DNA of 64,000 bases from Streptosporangium lutulentum (GCF_030811455.1 NZ_JAUSQU010000001.1:310001-374000), one strand, 5' to 3'. Positions 1 through 8,857 are shown, numbered from the stretch's first letter. Made by a program: numbers and translations. The notes: generated by a model not told the origin, from the letters alone.

Positions 1-226
1 CCGGGAGGATCAGCGGGGCGCTGTGTATGGAGACGGCTGCCGACGCGCGCGTGCCGATGGTCTGGTCGGCCCGCGTCGGCATAGGCGCTCCTAGGTTCGT
101 CCCCCGGCAAGATTACGGCGATCAGCCCGTCGATCTCAAACGCGGCACGGAGAAAACGCTCAGACAGCCCAGCTTCTTTACATATGGTGTTGATCTCTAT
201 GAAACTGATCTATAACGTCTCTTACC
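1..226. other. Upstream flank without a gene
   Basis: No convincing coding region is seen here. A short reading frame at 27-215 lacks a recognisable domain and a ribosome binding site. The stretch probably holds the promoter of the protease gene that starts at 227, but no clear -35/-10 pair could be picked. Confidence 0.5.
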
Positions 227-2338
227 GTGACTCGCCCCCCTAGGTCGCTGAAAGCACTGATCGCAGCCGTGGTGCTGTTTCCGATCGGCTTCGCCTCCGT
301 ACCTGCGTCCGCCGCTCCCGCTCCCGATCCCGAACAGCCCTGGCGTCTCAACCAGTGGCCCCAGACGCAGCCCTGGCAGTTGGACGCCCCCGCCGAGGGC
401 ACTCCCGACGCCGCCAGGCTGCGCACCCAGCCGAGCGGTCCGACCCCGATCGACCCTCAGAACTGGAAGAACCCGGACCACATGACGTGGGCCGACTACA
501 TCAAGCCCCCCGGCACGAAGTGGGCCGACCCCAAGGTCGCGGGCTCCAAGCGCACCTTCCGCGGCGCGCTGGTCCTGCTCGACTACCCCAACCAGCCGTT
601 CGTGGTCACCCAGCCCAAGGGTTCCACCGTCTTCAAGAACCCCAGCGCCGAGGCCCACGACATCCCCCGGGACCAGGTCGCCACGTTCTACAAGGACTTC
701 CTCAACACCCCGAACGAGCTCAACCGGGGCCACACCATCCACGAGTACTGGATGGAGGACTCCGGCGGTCGTTACGGCGTGGACCTGACCGCCTTCGGCC
801 CCTACCAGATGCCGGGCAAGTCGCATGAGTACGCCATGGAGTTCCAGAGCGGCACCGCCTGCCCTGCCGGCGACTCCTGCAACAAGAACATCAGGACCGA
901 CGGGCGGGCCGCGTGGGACGCCGCCGTCGGCCCGGAGATCCCCGCCGGATTCGACTTCGTCTTCTACCTGAGCGCCGGTCAGGACGAGTCGGCCACCTGG
1001 CAGGAATTCGGCCCGATGAAGTTCCCGACCAAGGAAGCGGTGACCGACGACTTCGGCCCGCCGGACGCGGCCCTGACCAACTGGGCCAGGACCCGCTACG
1101 TGGACTGGACCTCCTGGGCCTCGGCCTCCTCGATCTGGCCCAACGCCGGAGGCGGTTCGTCCACCCAGGCGGAGAGCTCCGGACAGGGCGTCTACGCCCA
1201 CGAGCTCAGCCACATCCTCGGCATCGGCGACAACTACAACAACCCGTACGGGGTGCCGGCCCGCCGGGCCTACACCGGCGTCTGGGAGATGCTCAGCCGG
1301 GGCAGCTTCAACGGACCCGGCGGCCCGCACAGCCGCTGGACGATCCCGCCCACCGGTGGCGGATCCATGGGCGCCCAGCACATGCTCCGCAACAAGATCA
1401 AGCTTGAGATGGTGGACGAGAACAACGTGCTGCGCCTGTCCCGCGAGGCGCTGGCCGAGTCGGGTCTCGTCGTGGCCAACATCACCGCCCGGGTGAACCA
1501 GCCGGGACCGAAGGGCCTGTCCGGGGTCAACATCGCCTTCGGCGACGGCGACCGCAGCCCGGCCTGCAACGTGAACACCGATCCCCTCTGCGACGGCGGC
1601 GGCTACAACAACTACACCGTCGAGGTCGTCGACAGGATGGGCGCCGACTCCTTCACCCCCGACTCCGGCGTGCTCCTGGCCAAGACCAAGGACCAGGACC
1701 GGGCACCGTTCGAATGGGTGATCGACGCCAACCCGCAGGACATCGGCATGACCGACTACGTCCTGCCGGACGGCACCGCCGTGCCCATCACGATCGGCGA
1801 CTACCGTCAGCTGGCGGACGCCCTGTTCCACGCGGGCACCAACTCGGGATCGGAGTTCGAGTACGTGGACGAGGCCAACCGGCTTCACTTCTACGTCCTC
1901 GACGTCAAGCGTGACCGCAAGGGCATCCTGTCCTACACGGTGGCGATCCGCTCCCTGGACGGCGCCGGCCCGAACAAGCGCGGCGTGAAGCTGCTCCCGG
2001 CCGTCGGCGTCCCCGGCTCCAAGGGCCTGACGAACTGCACCTTCCCGCTGTTCAACACCGGCAAGGCCGCCCCGGCCAAGGGACAGCACCCCGAGGACGT
2101 GAGTTCCTACCTCAAGGGTGACGTCTACCGGCTGTCGGCGACCGTCGACGGCAAGGGCTGGACGGCCTCGCTGCCCAACGAGCTCGTGACCGCCGACTCC
2201 GGCAAGAACACGAAGGTCACCGTCAACGCCCAGCGGGCGAAGGGCGGAAGCCTCCTCGGCAAGGTCACCCTGACCGCCACCTCGGAGAGCGACCCGACCA
2301 AGACGGCCAAGGCGACCTGCCACGCGATCGGTCTGTAG
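227..2338 (+). CDS. Secreted M6-family zinc metalloprotease (immune inhibitor A-like)
   Basis: The 703-aa product starts at GTG with a Sec signal peptide (basic MTRPPRSLK, a hydrophobic core to about residue 25, then an ASA-AP cleavage site). The zinc motif HELSHILGIGDNY lies at about residue 325; the two His and the following G-x-x-D fit the metzincin-like active site of peptidase family M6, which degrades extracellular protein. Cysteine pairs (ACPAGDSC, ACNVNTDPLC) suggest disulfides and export. The final 130 residues read as a beta-rich accessory domain. It stands alone; a 12-bp hairpin follows. No strong Shine-Dalgarno precedes the GTG, so the start could be slightly different. Confidence 0.88.
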   Translation: MTRPPRSLKALIAAVVLFPIGFASVPASAAPAPDPEQPWRLNQWPQTQPWQLDAPAEGTPDAARLRTQPSGPTPIDPQNWKNPDHMTWADYIKPPGTKWADPKVAGSKRTFRGALVLLDYPNQPFVVTQPKGSTVFKNPSAEAHDIPRDQVATFYKDFLNTPNELNRGHTIHEYWMEDSGGRYGVDLTAFGPYQMPGKSHEYAMEFQSGTACPAGDSCNKNIRTDGRAAWDAAVGPEIPAGFDFVFYLSAGQDESATWQEFGPMKFPTKEAVTDDFGPPDAALTNWARTRYVDWTSWASASSIWPNAGGGSSTQAESSGQGVYAHELSHILGIGDNYNNPYGVPARRAYTGVWEMLSRGSFNGPGGPHSRWTIPPTGGGSMGAQHMLRNKIKLEMVDENNVLRLSREALAESGLVVANITARVNQPGPKGLSGVNIAFGDGDRSPACNVNTDPLCDGGGYNNYTVEVVDRMGADSFTPDSGVLLAKTKDQDRAPFEWVIDANPQDIGMTDYVLPDGTAVPITIGDYRQLADALFHAGTNSGSEFEYVDEANRLHFYVLDVKRDRKGILSYTVAIRSLDGAGPNKRGVKLLPAVGVPGSKGLTNCTFPLFNTGKAAPAKGQHPEDVSSYLKGDVYRLSATVDGKGWTASLPNELVTADSGKNTKVTVNAQRAKGGSLLGKVTLTATSESDPTKTAKATCHAIGL

Positions 2339-2408
2339 CAGCCCGCGGAGGTCCGCGGGAGTCCGCAGAAGGGCACGGCCGCGAACGCGGCCGGTCCCTG
2401 GAGGATCC

Positions 2409-2436
2409 GTAGAAGGTCTGTAGAAGGTCTGTAGAA
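2409..2436. repeat. Tandem 11-bp repeat GTAGAAGGTCT
   Basis: Two full copies of GTAGAAGGTCT and a partial third (GTAGAA) lie head to tail between the protease stop codon and its hairpin. Function unknown; this may be slippage-generated filler. Confidence 0.7.
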
Positions 2437-2440
2437 CGGC

Positions 2441-2473
2441 GGCGGGGGTACGCGGCAATGCCGTACCCCCGCC
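2441..2473 (+). terminator. Hairpin terminator after the M6 protease
   Basis: A perfect 12-bp stem (GGCGGGGGTACG at 2441-2452 with CGTACCCCCGCC at 2462-2473) encloses a 9-nt loop. It sits about 100 bp after the protease stop. There is only a weak T-rich tail (GTCTGTC), as is common in high-GC actinomycetes. Confidence 0.65.
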
Positions 2474-2666
2474 GTCTGTCCTGCGGGATGTCGTGCGCGG
2501 CCGGGCCGTACCCGTTCCGCGGGAGAGCGTCCGGATAACTCCCGGTGTTCACTTCATGAAAAATACGCGTACCGACTAGTGCAACGTTCCTCATTGCATG
2601 TTGCGTTTGCCTCTGGTCAGCGGTCCTGACCAGGGGCATCGTGGATGGTGGGGAGGTGATGCTGTC

Positions 2667-3275
2667 ATGCCGAAACTGCTGCACGCCCGGACACCGCGTG
2701 ATGGCGAGGAAGAGCGTCAGATCCGCAGGCTCGCCGGTGCCCGACATGCCCCTGCCGACTGGATTCAACGTGCTCAGATCGTCGTGTTGAGCTGGGAGGG
2801 GATGCGCGGCCCGGCGATCGCCGCCCGGCTGGGCTGTCACCCGGAGACGGTGCGCCGCCGGGTGCGCCGGTTCAACGCCGAAGGCATCGACGGGCTCGGT
2901 GATCGGCCCGGGCCCGGCCGTAGACCGCGGATCACTCAGGCCGAGCGATCGCGGATCATCGCGCTGGTCAAGACGACGCCGCCGGGGCGGTTGCGCTGGC
3001 GGCCCTGGGGGGAGTTGGAGGCTGACGATGAGGAGGGGCCAGCGGTGTGGACCCTGGATGCCCTGACCGCCGCCGCCCGTGAGCAGGGCATCAACATTGC
3101 CCGCTCCCAGGTGCGCCGGATCCTGCTGAAGGAAGGGGTGAGATGGCGCCGCACCCGATCCTGGACCATGAGCAAGGACCCGGACTTCGCCGCAAAAGAA
3201 CACAGGTCGTCGGCCTGTACACCGACCCGCCGCCCGGCGCGGTCGTCGTCTGCGCCGACGAACTGGGGCCGGTAA
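2667..3275 (+). CDS. IS630 transposase, N-terminal frame (OrfA)
   Basis: A helix-turn-helix DNA-binding frame of about 202 aa; the pattern AARLGCHPETVRRRVRRF is typical of IS630 family N-termini (winged HTH). The ATG at 2667 follows GGGAGGTG and is preferred over the upstream in-frame ATG at 2598. The frame runs on past a four-A run at 3194-3197 (GCA AAA GAA). There a -1 slip would join it to the catalytic frame, giving DFAAK followed by RTQVVGLY, the continuous sequence expected of an intact transposase. Known for the family: some members make transposase by frameshifting. Inferred: that this copy does so. Confidence 0.85.
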   Translation: MPKLLHARTPRDGEEERQIRRLAGARHAPADWIQRAQIVVLSWEGMRGPAIAARLGCHPETVRRRVRRFNAEGIDGLGDRPGPGRRPRITQAERSRIIALVKTTPPGRLRWRPWGELEADDEEGPAVWTLDALTAAAREQGINIARSQVRRILLKEGVRWRRTRSWTMSKDPDFAAKEHRSSACTPTRRPARSSSAPTNWGR

Positions 3276-3802
3276 CCCCGCGCACGTTCCCGCCCGCGCC
3301 CGCCTGGTCACCCGACGGCCACCGGATCAAAGCGTCGCTGGAGTACTTTCGCGGCCCTGACAAGACCTGGGTATACGGCGCGCTTCGTGTTGCCGACGGT
3401 ACTGCGGTCACGATGACCGCCTCGTCTCGCAACAGCTTCTTCTACCAGCGGTTTCTCCAGCAGGTCGAGGAGGCCAATCCCGGCGAGAACGATATCTGGG
3501 TCATCGCCGACAACCTCTCCAGCCATGACAGTCTGGCCACCCGGACCTGGCTGGCCGATCACCCGCGGATCCGGCACGCGTTCATCCCGGTCGGCGCCTG
3601 CTGGCTCAACCTGCAGGAGGCGTGGTGGCGGATCTTCCGTCACCACGCGCTGGCCGGAGTGTCCTTCGCTGACGGCAGGGACATCGACCACGCCACTCGC
3701 ATCGCCACCGCCCAGCTCAACCAGCGGGCTAAACCTTGGGTCTGGGGACGGCCACCACCAGCTCCCAGGCACCTACGCCGTCAGTTCACCTACAGCATTT
3801 GA
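3143..3802 (+). CDS. IS630 transposase, catalytic DDE frame (OrfB)
   Basis: This frame carries the DDE triad: VCADELGPV (first Asp), VIADNLSSH (second Asp) and NLQEAWW (Glu), in the order and spacing of IS630 transposases. It is offset -1 from the upstream frame and overlaps it by 133 bp. The ATG at 3143 is unlikely to be the true start; the likely product is a fusion with the upstream HTH part through the AAAA run at 3194. The frame is open to its natural end, 2 bp after the right inverted repeat begins at 3800, so the element may still be active. Confidence 0.85.
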   Translation: MAPHPILDHEQGPGLRRKRTQVVGLYTDPPPGAVVVCADELGPVTPRTFPPAPAWSPDGHRIKASLEYFRGPDKTWVYGALRVADGTAVTMTASSRNSFFYQRFLQQVEEANPGENDIWVIADNLSSHDSLATRTWLADHPRIRHAFIPVGACWLNLQEAWWRIFRHHALAGVSFADGRDIDHATRIATAQLNQRAKPWVWGRPPPAPRHLRRQFTYSI

Positions 3803-3817
3803 GGAACGTTGCACTAG

Positions 3818-5232
3818 TAGGACTTGGTTACCTCGGGTAGGAGACGGTATGTCACCTGCGTTGGGGGTGAGGGAAGATGACCCCTCAAGAACTCGAGGCC
3901 GTGCGGGCGCGACTGGAGACGTTCGCCGCCGAGGTGTTCTCCTGTTTCGCCCGTGCTGATCAGCGGCGATGGGGCGAACGATATGTGCGCGGCCTGCTGA
4001 CCGACGGGGCCCGTAAATCGATGGAGCCGATGGCGGCCCGGCTGGGCGTGGACCGCCAGGGGCTGCAGCAGTTTCTCACCGACGCCCCCTGGTCACATCA
4101 ACTGGTGCTGGCCGAGCTGGCCTGGCGGATGGACACGGCGATCAACCCGGCCGCCTGGGTGGTCGATGATGTGTCCTTTGTCAAGGATGGTGAGGAGTCG
4201 CCGGGAGTGGCCCCGCAGTACTGCGGGGCGCTGGGCAAGACCGCTAACTGCCAGGTCGCCCCGAGTGTGCACCTGGTCACCGACGTCGCGTCCTGTCCGG
4301 TGAACTGGCGGCTGTTCGTGCCCGAGGGGTGGGATGCGGCCTCACCGCGCACGGAGGATTCGGCCGCGGTGGCGGCGCGCAGGCAACGGGCCCGGATCCC
4401 CGCGGACATCACTCATGTGCCCAAGTGGCAGCTGGCTTTGGACATGATCGATGAGCTGTGTTGCTGGGGGCTGGAGGCGCCGCTGGTGGTCGCCGATGAG
4501 GGCTATGGCCAAGACGGGGCCTTTCGTCTGGGCTTGACCGAGCGTGGCATCGGCTACGTGGTGGGGGTGCGCTCCGATACCGCGCTGCTGGGCATCGATG
4601 CCGGCCGGACGGTCGCGCCGTATGCGGGGACTGGGCGGCGGCCGGTGCCGCGTTATCGAGACAAGCCGCGCTCAGCCCAGCAGATCGTGACCGCCGCCGG
4701 ACGGCGCGCGCTGCACGCGGTGACCTGGCGGGCCGGGTCCAAGGGGCCGTTGCGCTCACGGTTTGTCGCGCTGCGGGTACGGCCGGCGGGGCTACGGATC
4801 CGCCGCGCGCACATGGGCGAGGATCTGCCGGTGTGCTGGCTGCTGGCCGAATGGCCACCTGGTGAGAGCGAGCCGACCAAATACTGGCTGTCCACCCTCC
4901 CGGCAGACATCCCGCTACGGCGCCTGGTGCGCCTGGCCAAAATCCGCTGGCGCATCGAACACGACTACCGGGAGTTGAAGACCGGCCTGGGTCTGGACCA
5001 CTTCGAGGGCCGCACCTGGAGTGGCTGGCACCATCACGTGACCCTGGCCTCGGTCGCACACGCCTTCTGCACCCTGGAGCGGCTCGACCCAAAAGTGCCG
5101 GCTGCGGTTTGAGCACCTACCGGATCATCGCCGAGTTGCAACTACTCCTGGCGTGCTGGGCCGGAATCTGCCCCACCTGCCGCCGAGCGTTACCCAGACA
5201 CGCCCAGCCCGTCCCCACCTAACCAAGCCCTA
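3818..5232 (+). mobile_element. IS701-family insertion sequence
   Basis: The ends are TAGGACTTGGTTA (3818-3830) and TAACCAAGCCCTA (5220-5232), a 13-bp inverted repeat with one mismatch. Both ends are flanked by CTAG (3814-3817 and 5233-5236), matching the YTAR four-base duplication known for IS701. Length is 1,415 bp. It abuts the IS630 element directly and sits about 130 bp upstream of the STAND gene at 5359. Confidence 0.92.
3877..5112 (+). CDS. IS701-family transposase
   Basis: A 411-aa DDE transposase with family blocks WVVDDVSFVKDGEESPGVA and QYCGALGKTANCQVA (first Asp region), VVADEGYGQD (second Asp) and KIRWRIEHDYRELK (Glu region, YREL). The frame stops at 5110 (TGA). In the -1 frame about 37 further codons (GLSTYRIIAELQLLL ... 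ACWAGICPTCRRALP) continue to TAA at 5220, and these look like the usual C-terminus of actinobacterial IS701 transposases. A slippery heptamer C-CCA-AAA sits in register at 5088-5094. The copy is therefore either frameshift-mutated near its 3' end or makes a longer product by -1 frameshifting. Confidence 0.88.
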   Translation: MTPQELEAVRARLETFAAEVFSCFARADQRRWGERYVRGLLTDGARKSMEPMAARLGVDRQGLQQFLTDAPWSHQLVLAELAWRMDTAINPAAWVVDDVSFVKDGEESPGVAPQYCGALGKTANCQVAPSVHLVTDVASCPVNWRLFVPEGWDAASPRTEDSAAVAARRQRARIPADITHVPKWQLALDMIDELCCWGLEAPLVVADEGYGQDGAFRLGLTERGIGYVVGVRSDTALLGIDAGRTVAPYAGTGRRPVPRYRDKPRSAQQIVTAAGRRALHAVTWRAGSKGPLRSRFVALRVRPAGLRIRRAHMGEDLPVCWLLAEWPPGESEPTKYWLSTLPADIPLRRLVRLAKIRWRIEHDYRELKTGLGLDHFEGRTWSGWHHHVTLASVAHAFCTLERLDPKVPAAV

Positions 5233-5358
5233 CTAGTTGGCATCCGCGGAGATACGAGGCCGTCGGCCCGGCGTCTGGTTCAATGAATCTTGAGAGAACG
5301 CGTCGGCTGGGGCGGGGGCCGCGGACGTGCCGTGGTCTTGTCCGAGGGGCGTGGATGG

Positions 5359-7920
5359 ATGGCCGGGCCGTCGAACGTGCCTGATCGACGTGATTCCAGA
5401 CCGTCGAGGCGGCGCATTCCGCTGGCGGCGCCCGCCGCGGCCGGGATCGCCGCGGCCGTGGCCAGCGTCCTGGCGACCTCGCTGGACGTCTGGGACCTGC
5501 CCACCGGGGCCAAGGTCGGCATCACCGTGCTGGCCGGACTCCTGGTCGGCCTGCTCACCTGGGCGACCGCCGGCACGCGGGACGCGGAGCAGGGCGGCGG
5601 CGACGAGACGCCGTGGCGCCCGCCGGACCAGTGGCCGCCGGTCTCCGCACACTTCACCGGCCGCACCGAGTCGCTGGCCGAGCTGCGCGAGGTCTTCGCC
5701 AAGCACCGCTCCCGGAGCCGCGCGGAGAGCGCCTCGCCGCTGGTCGTCTCGGTGTGCGGCAGGGGCGGGGTGGGCAAGTCCGTGCTCATCACCCGGTTCG
5801 GGCACGAGATCGCCGGGAGCTTCCCCGACGGCCGCCTCTACGCCGACCTGCGCGGCACGGTGGCGGCCCCGATCAGCCCCGAGGAGGTGCTGATCGGCTT
5901 CCTGCGCGCGCTCGGCGTGCGGCTCACCACCGACCCCGGCGGCCCGGCCGAGCTGCGCAAGCTCTGGTTGACCTGGACCAAGGGCAAGCGCATCCTGATC
6001 TGCCTGGACAACGCCCGCGACGCCGACCAGGTCAAGGATCTGATCCCGGCCGAGCCCGGTTGCGCGGTCATGGTGAGCTCGCGGCAGCCGCTCTACCTGC
6101 TCAACACCTATGACAAGAAGCTGTCGGTGTTCAGCGAGGCGCAGGGCGTGGAGCTGCTGGCGCGGCTGGCCGGAGACGACCGGGTCGCCGCCGACCTGGA
6201 GTCGGCCCAGGAGATCGTCCGGATGTGCGACCACCTGCCGCTGGCCCTCAGCATCTGCGGCGGACGCCTGGCCACCCGGGAGCACTGGACCCTGCGCGAG
6301 CTCGCCGACCGGCTGAAGGACGAGCGCCGCCGTCTCAAACACCTTGAGCTCGCACCCACACTCGAGAAGAGCGTACGCGCCTCCCTCCAGCTGAGCTACG
6401 ACGACTGCACCGGCCTCCAGCGCCGCCTGCTGCGCCTGCTCAGCCTGGTCAGCGCCCCCGATGTGCCCAGCTGGGTGGCGGGGGACCTGCTGGCCACCTC
6501 CGAGCCGGACGGCGCCGACCAGCTGGAGGCGCTCATCGACGCCCAGCTCGCCGAGTGCTCGGGCGTCGACTTCTCCGGGGTGATGCGCTACCGGTTGCAC
6601 GACCTCGTCCGGATCTTCGCCCACGAGCTGGCCCTCTCCGACGATGAGGACGGCCACCGCCGGGCGGCCGTCGAGCGGGTCTTCTCCGGCTACCGCCGCC
6701 GCGCCGAGACCGCGGCCGTGGCACGCTGGCCGCAGGACTGGGGGCGCAGGGCCAGGCCCGCGGACCCGACGTCCGCGACGCAGGCCCAGAGCTCGGCGGC
6801 CGACTGGCTCAACGCCGAACGGCTGACCCTGGTCGCCGCGATCAACCAGGCCAGGAGCCTGGAGATGTGGGAGCTGGCCTGGGGCCTGAGCCGGGCCTTC
6901 TGCTCGCTCTGCCACTCCCTGAGGGCCTACTGGTCCGACTGGCGAATGGTCGCCCACACCCTGTGCGAGGCCGCGGTCCACATGGACGACCGGAGGGCAC
7001 TGGGCATCGCGCTGCTGGACCGGGCGGCGGTGATGGGCGCGCAGGGCGGCCACAGGTCCGCCGCGGCGGACTCCGAGCGGGCACTGGAGATCTTCACCGA
7101 CCTCGGTGAATCCTGGTGGGCGGCGCGGGCGAAGCGCACGGTCGGCATGACCCTGTTCAGCGACGGCAACCTCGACCGCGGGCAGAACTACCTGATCGAC
7201 GCCATCGCCGGTTTCAAGGGCGAGGAGGACCGTTGGTGGGCGGCGAGGACCCAGCGGAACCTCGCCGAGCTCCGGCTCGCCCAGCACAAGCCCAGGGAGG
7301 CGCGGGAGTTGCTGGAGGAGGCGCTGGAGGTGTTCCAGGACGACCGTAACCGCTACTCCGAGGCGCAGACACTGCGCGCCTACGGGGAGGTGCTCGGCGC
7401 GACGGCCAGGGTGCTGCACGCCGACGGCGACAGCCGCGCCGCGGAGGAGGACTTCACGCGGGCCGGCTTCAGCCTGGACCGAGCCGCGGAGATGTTCCGG
7501 CTCCGCGGCGAGCTCTGGGAGGAGGCCAGGTGCCTGCGTGCGGCGGGGGAGGTCGGCAATCCGGCCAACGGGCTCAGCGAACTCGTCTACGTGCGCCGGG
7601 CCGCCGAGATGCTGGCCGCGCTCGGCGACTCGTGGGGTGTGGCCAGGGCCGAGCTGTCGGCCGGACGCGCCCACGGGCGGCTGGGCCGTACGCGTGAGGC
7701 GCAGGAGTCGCTCCGGCAGGCCGTACGCCACTTCGAGGAACTGGGCGACCGCTGGTGGATGGCCAGGTGCCTGCGCTATCTGGGGGAGACGCACCTGGAG
7801 GCGGGCGATCCGCAGGCGGCGCTCACCTCCCTGCGGCAGGCCCATGACATCTACCGCAGCCTCGGCAACCAGGCCGGGGTGGAGCGAACCCTGAAGCTCC
7901 TGCGCCGAGCGGAAGGCTGA
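5359..7920 (+). CDS. Membrane-linked STAND (NB-ARC) ATPase with C-terminal TPR repeats
   Basis: About 853 aa from the ATG at 5359 (GAGGGG ten bases upstream); a TTG at 5290 would add 23 residues. Order: a basic N-terminus, two closely spaced hydrophobic segments (AAPAAAGIAAAVASVLATS and GITVLAGLLVGLLTWA), then an NB-ARC domain. The NB-ARC domain has P-loop GRGGVGKS at about 134-141, a Walker B-like ILICLDNA and the CDHLPLALSICGGRLA motif. A winged-helix-like region and roughly 350 residues of alpha-helical TPR-type repeats follow (WWAARAKRTVGM, WWAARTQRNLAEL, WWMARCLRYLGET). It resembles the AfsR/SARP-associated STAND family but has no DNA-binding domain. Role inferred: signal-sensing switch or scaffold. 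IS701 inserted just upstream may have replaced its promoter. Confidence 0.82.
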   Translation: MAGPSNVPDRRDSRPSRRRIPLAAPAAAGIAAAVASVLATSLDVWDLPTGAKVGITVLAGLLVGLLTWATAGTRDAEQGGGDETPWRPPDQWPPVSAHFTGRTESLAELREVFAKHRSRSRAESASPLVVSVCGRGGVGKSVLITRFGHEIAGSFPDGRLYADLRGTVAAPISPEEVLIGFLRALGVRLTTDPGGPAELRKLWLTWTKGKRILICLDNARDADQVKDLIPAEPGCAVMVSSRQPLYLLNTYDKKLSVFSEAQGVELLARLAGDDRVAADLESAQEIVRMCDHLPLALSICGGRLATREHWTLRELADRLKDERRRLKHLELAPTLEKSVRASLQLSYDDCTGLQRRLLRLLSLVSAPDVPSWVAGDLLATSEPDGADQLEALIDAQLAECSGVDFSGVMRYRLHDLVRIFAHELALSDDEDGHRRAAVERVFSGYRRRAETAAVARWPQDWGRRARPADPTSATQAQSSAADWLNAERLTLVAAINQARSLEMWELAWGLSRAFCSLCHSLRAYWSDWRMVAHTLCEAAVHMDDRRALGIALLDRAAVMGAQGGHRSAAADSERALEIFTDLGESWWAARAKRTVGMTLFSDGNLDRGQNYLIDAIAGFKGEEDRWWAARTQRNLAELRLAQHKPREARELLEEALEVFQDDRNRYSEAQTLRAYGEVLGATARVLHADGDSRAAEEDFTRAGFSLDRAAEMFRLRGELWEEARCLRAAGEVGNPANGLSELVYVRRAAEMLAALGDSWGVARAELSAGRAHGRLGRTREAQESLRQAVRHFEELGDRWWMARCLRYLGETHLEAGDPQAALTSLRQAHDIYRSLGNQAGVERTLKLLRRAEG

Positions 7921-8059
7921 AACGGGCTGGAAGGCGCTTTCTTCGCATAACGGTTAATGCGGCACAGTTGTGCGCCTGATGAAAGGGAACCGCTATTTCT
8001 GGCAACGGGCGTCCATCGTTAACTGCTTGCTCATATTTCCACGTATAAGCTGGTGAGCG

Positions 8060-8857
8060 ATGAACGACTTGACGCGATGGATTGATCTTGAAGGCGCCGT
8101 CAATGTGCGCGACCTCGGCGGGCTCGCGACGGTGGACGGCGGGACGACGCGCTTCGGCCGGATATACCGGTCGGACAATCTGCAAGGACTGACCGAGCGT
8201 GACGTCGAGCTGCTCGTCGGCGATCTCCAGCTCCGCCATGTCATCGACCTGCGCTCCACCCCCGAGGTGATGCTTGAGGGGCCCGGGCCGCTCACCGCCG
8301 TGCCGGAGGTGAACATCCACCACCTCACCCTGTTCGCCGAGGGGGGCAGGCACACCGACGTCGAGGCCGACAGGATCGAGGCCGACAGGGTGCTGCCCTG
8401 GCAGGAGCGGGAGGAGGAGGATCTCGCCGAGCTCAGGGTCACCGGTTTCTACTACGGCTATCTCCGTGAGCGCCCCGACTCGATCCTGGCCGCCCTGCGC
8501 GCCCTGTCCGGTGATGACGGCGCCGCGATCATCCACTGCGCGGCGGGCAAGGACCGCACCGGAGTGGTCAGCGCCCTCACGCTGGAGATCGCCGGGGCCA
8601 CCCGCGAGGCGATCGTCGCCGACTACGTCGCCACAGGCGAACGCCTGGAGGGCATCCTGGGGCGGTTGCGCTCCAGCACCACCTACCGCGACGACCTCGA
8701 CACCCGCCCGGCCGACGACCACCGGCCGCGCCCCGAATACATCGAGCAGTTCCTGCGGGTCCTCGACGACCGCTTCGGCGGTCCCATGGAGTGGCTCACC
8801 TCACACGGCTGGACCGAGGCCGACTCCCTGGCCGTCCGCTCCCGTCTGCGCGGCTGA
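8060..8857 (+). CDS. Protein tyrosine/serine phosphatase (Y_phosphatase3 type)
   Basis: A 265-aa protein with the N-terminal family signature NVRDLGGL and the phosphate-binding loop HCAAGKDRTG, catalytic Cys at residue 160. This matches the PtpB-like tyrosine/dual-specificity phosphatases of actinobacteria, which dephosphorylate phosphotyrosine through a cysteinyl-phosphate. It is cytoplasmic, with no signal peptide. It is monocistronic, and TATAAG at about 8043-8048 could be part of its -10 region. The IS982 element inserted about 85 bp after its stop. Confidence 0.88.
   Translation: MNDLTRWIDLEGAVNVRDLGGLATVDGGTTRFGRIYRSDNLQGLTERDVELLVGDLQLRHVIDLRSTPEVMLEGPGPLTAVPEVNIHHLTLFAEGGRHTDVEADRIEADRVLPWQEREEEDLAELRVTGFYYGYLRERPDSILAALRALSGDDGAAIIHCAAGKDRTGVVSALTLEIAGATREAIVADYVATGERLEGILGRLRSSTTYRDDLDTRPADDHRPRPEYIEQFLRVLDDRFGGPMEWLTSHGWTEADSLAVRSRLRG

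Larger units (their letters stand above)
2579..3814 (+). mobile_element. IS630-family insertion sequence
   Basis: The element is bounded by perfect inverted repeats GTGCAACGTTCCTCA (2579-2593) and its complement (3800-3814), flanked on both sides by the TA target duplication typical of IS630/Tc1-mariner (2577-2578 and 3815-3816). It is 1,236 bp long and carries two overlapping transposase frames. Its right TA duplication lies inside the CTAG target of the neighbouring IS701 element. Confidence 0.93.

Noticed and set aside
197..2458. 750-codon open frame opposite the M6 protease
   Set aside because: Antisense frames stay open by chance in 70% GC DNA. It has no domain and is Gly/Val/Arg-biased, while the plus strand has a clear signal peptide and zinc motif.
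3525..3959. Frame crossing the IS630-IS701 junction
   Set aside because: A chance chimera of the two elements with no family resemblance.
5233..7845. 870-codon open frame opposite the STAND gene
   Set aside because: Same GC artefact; the plus-strand frame holds the P-loop and TPR motifs.
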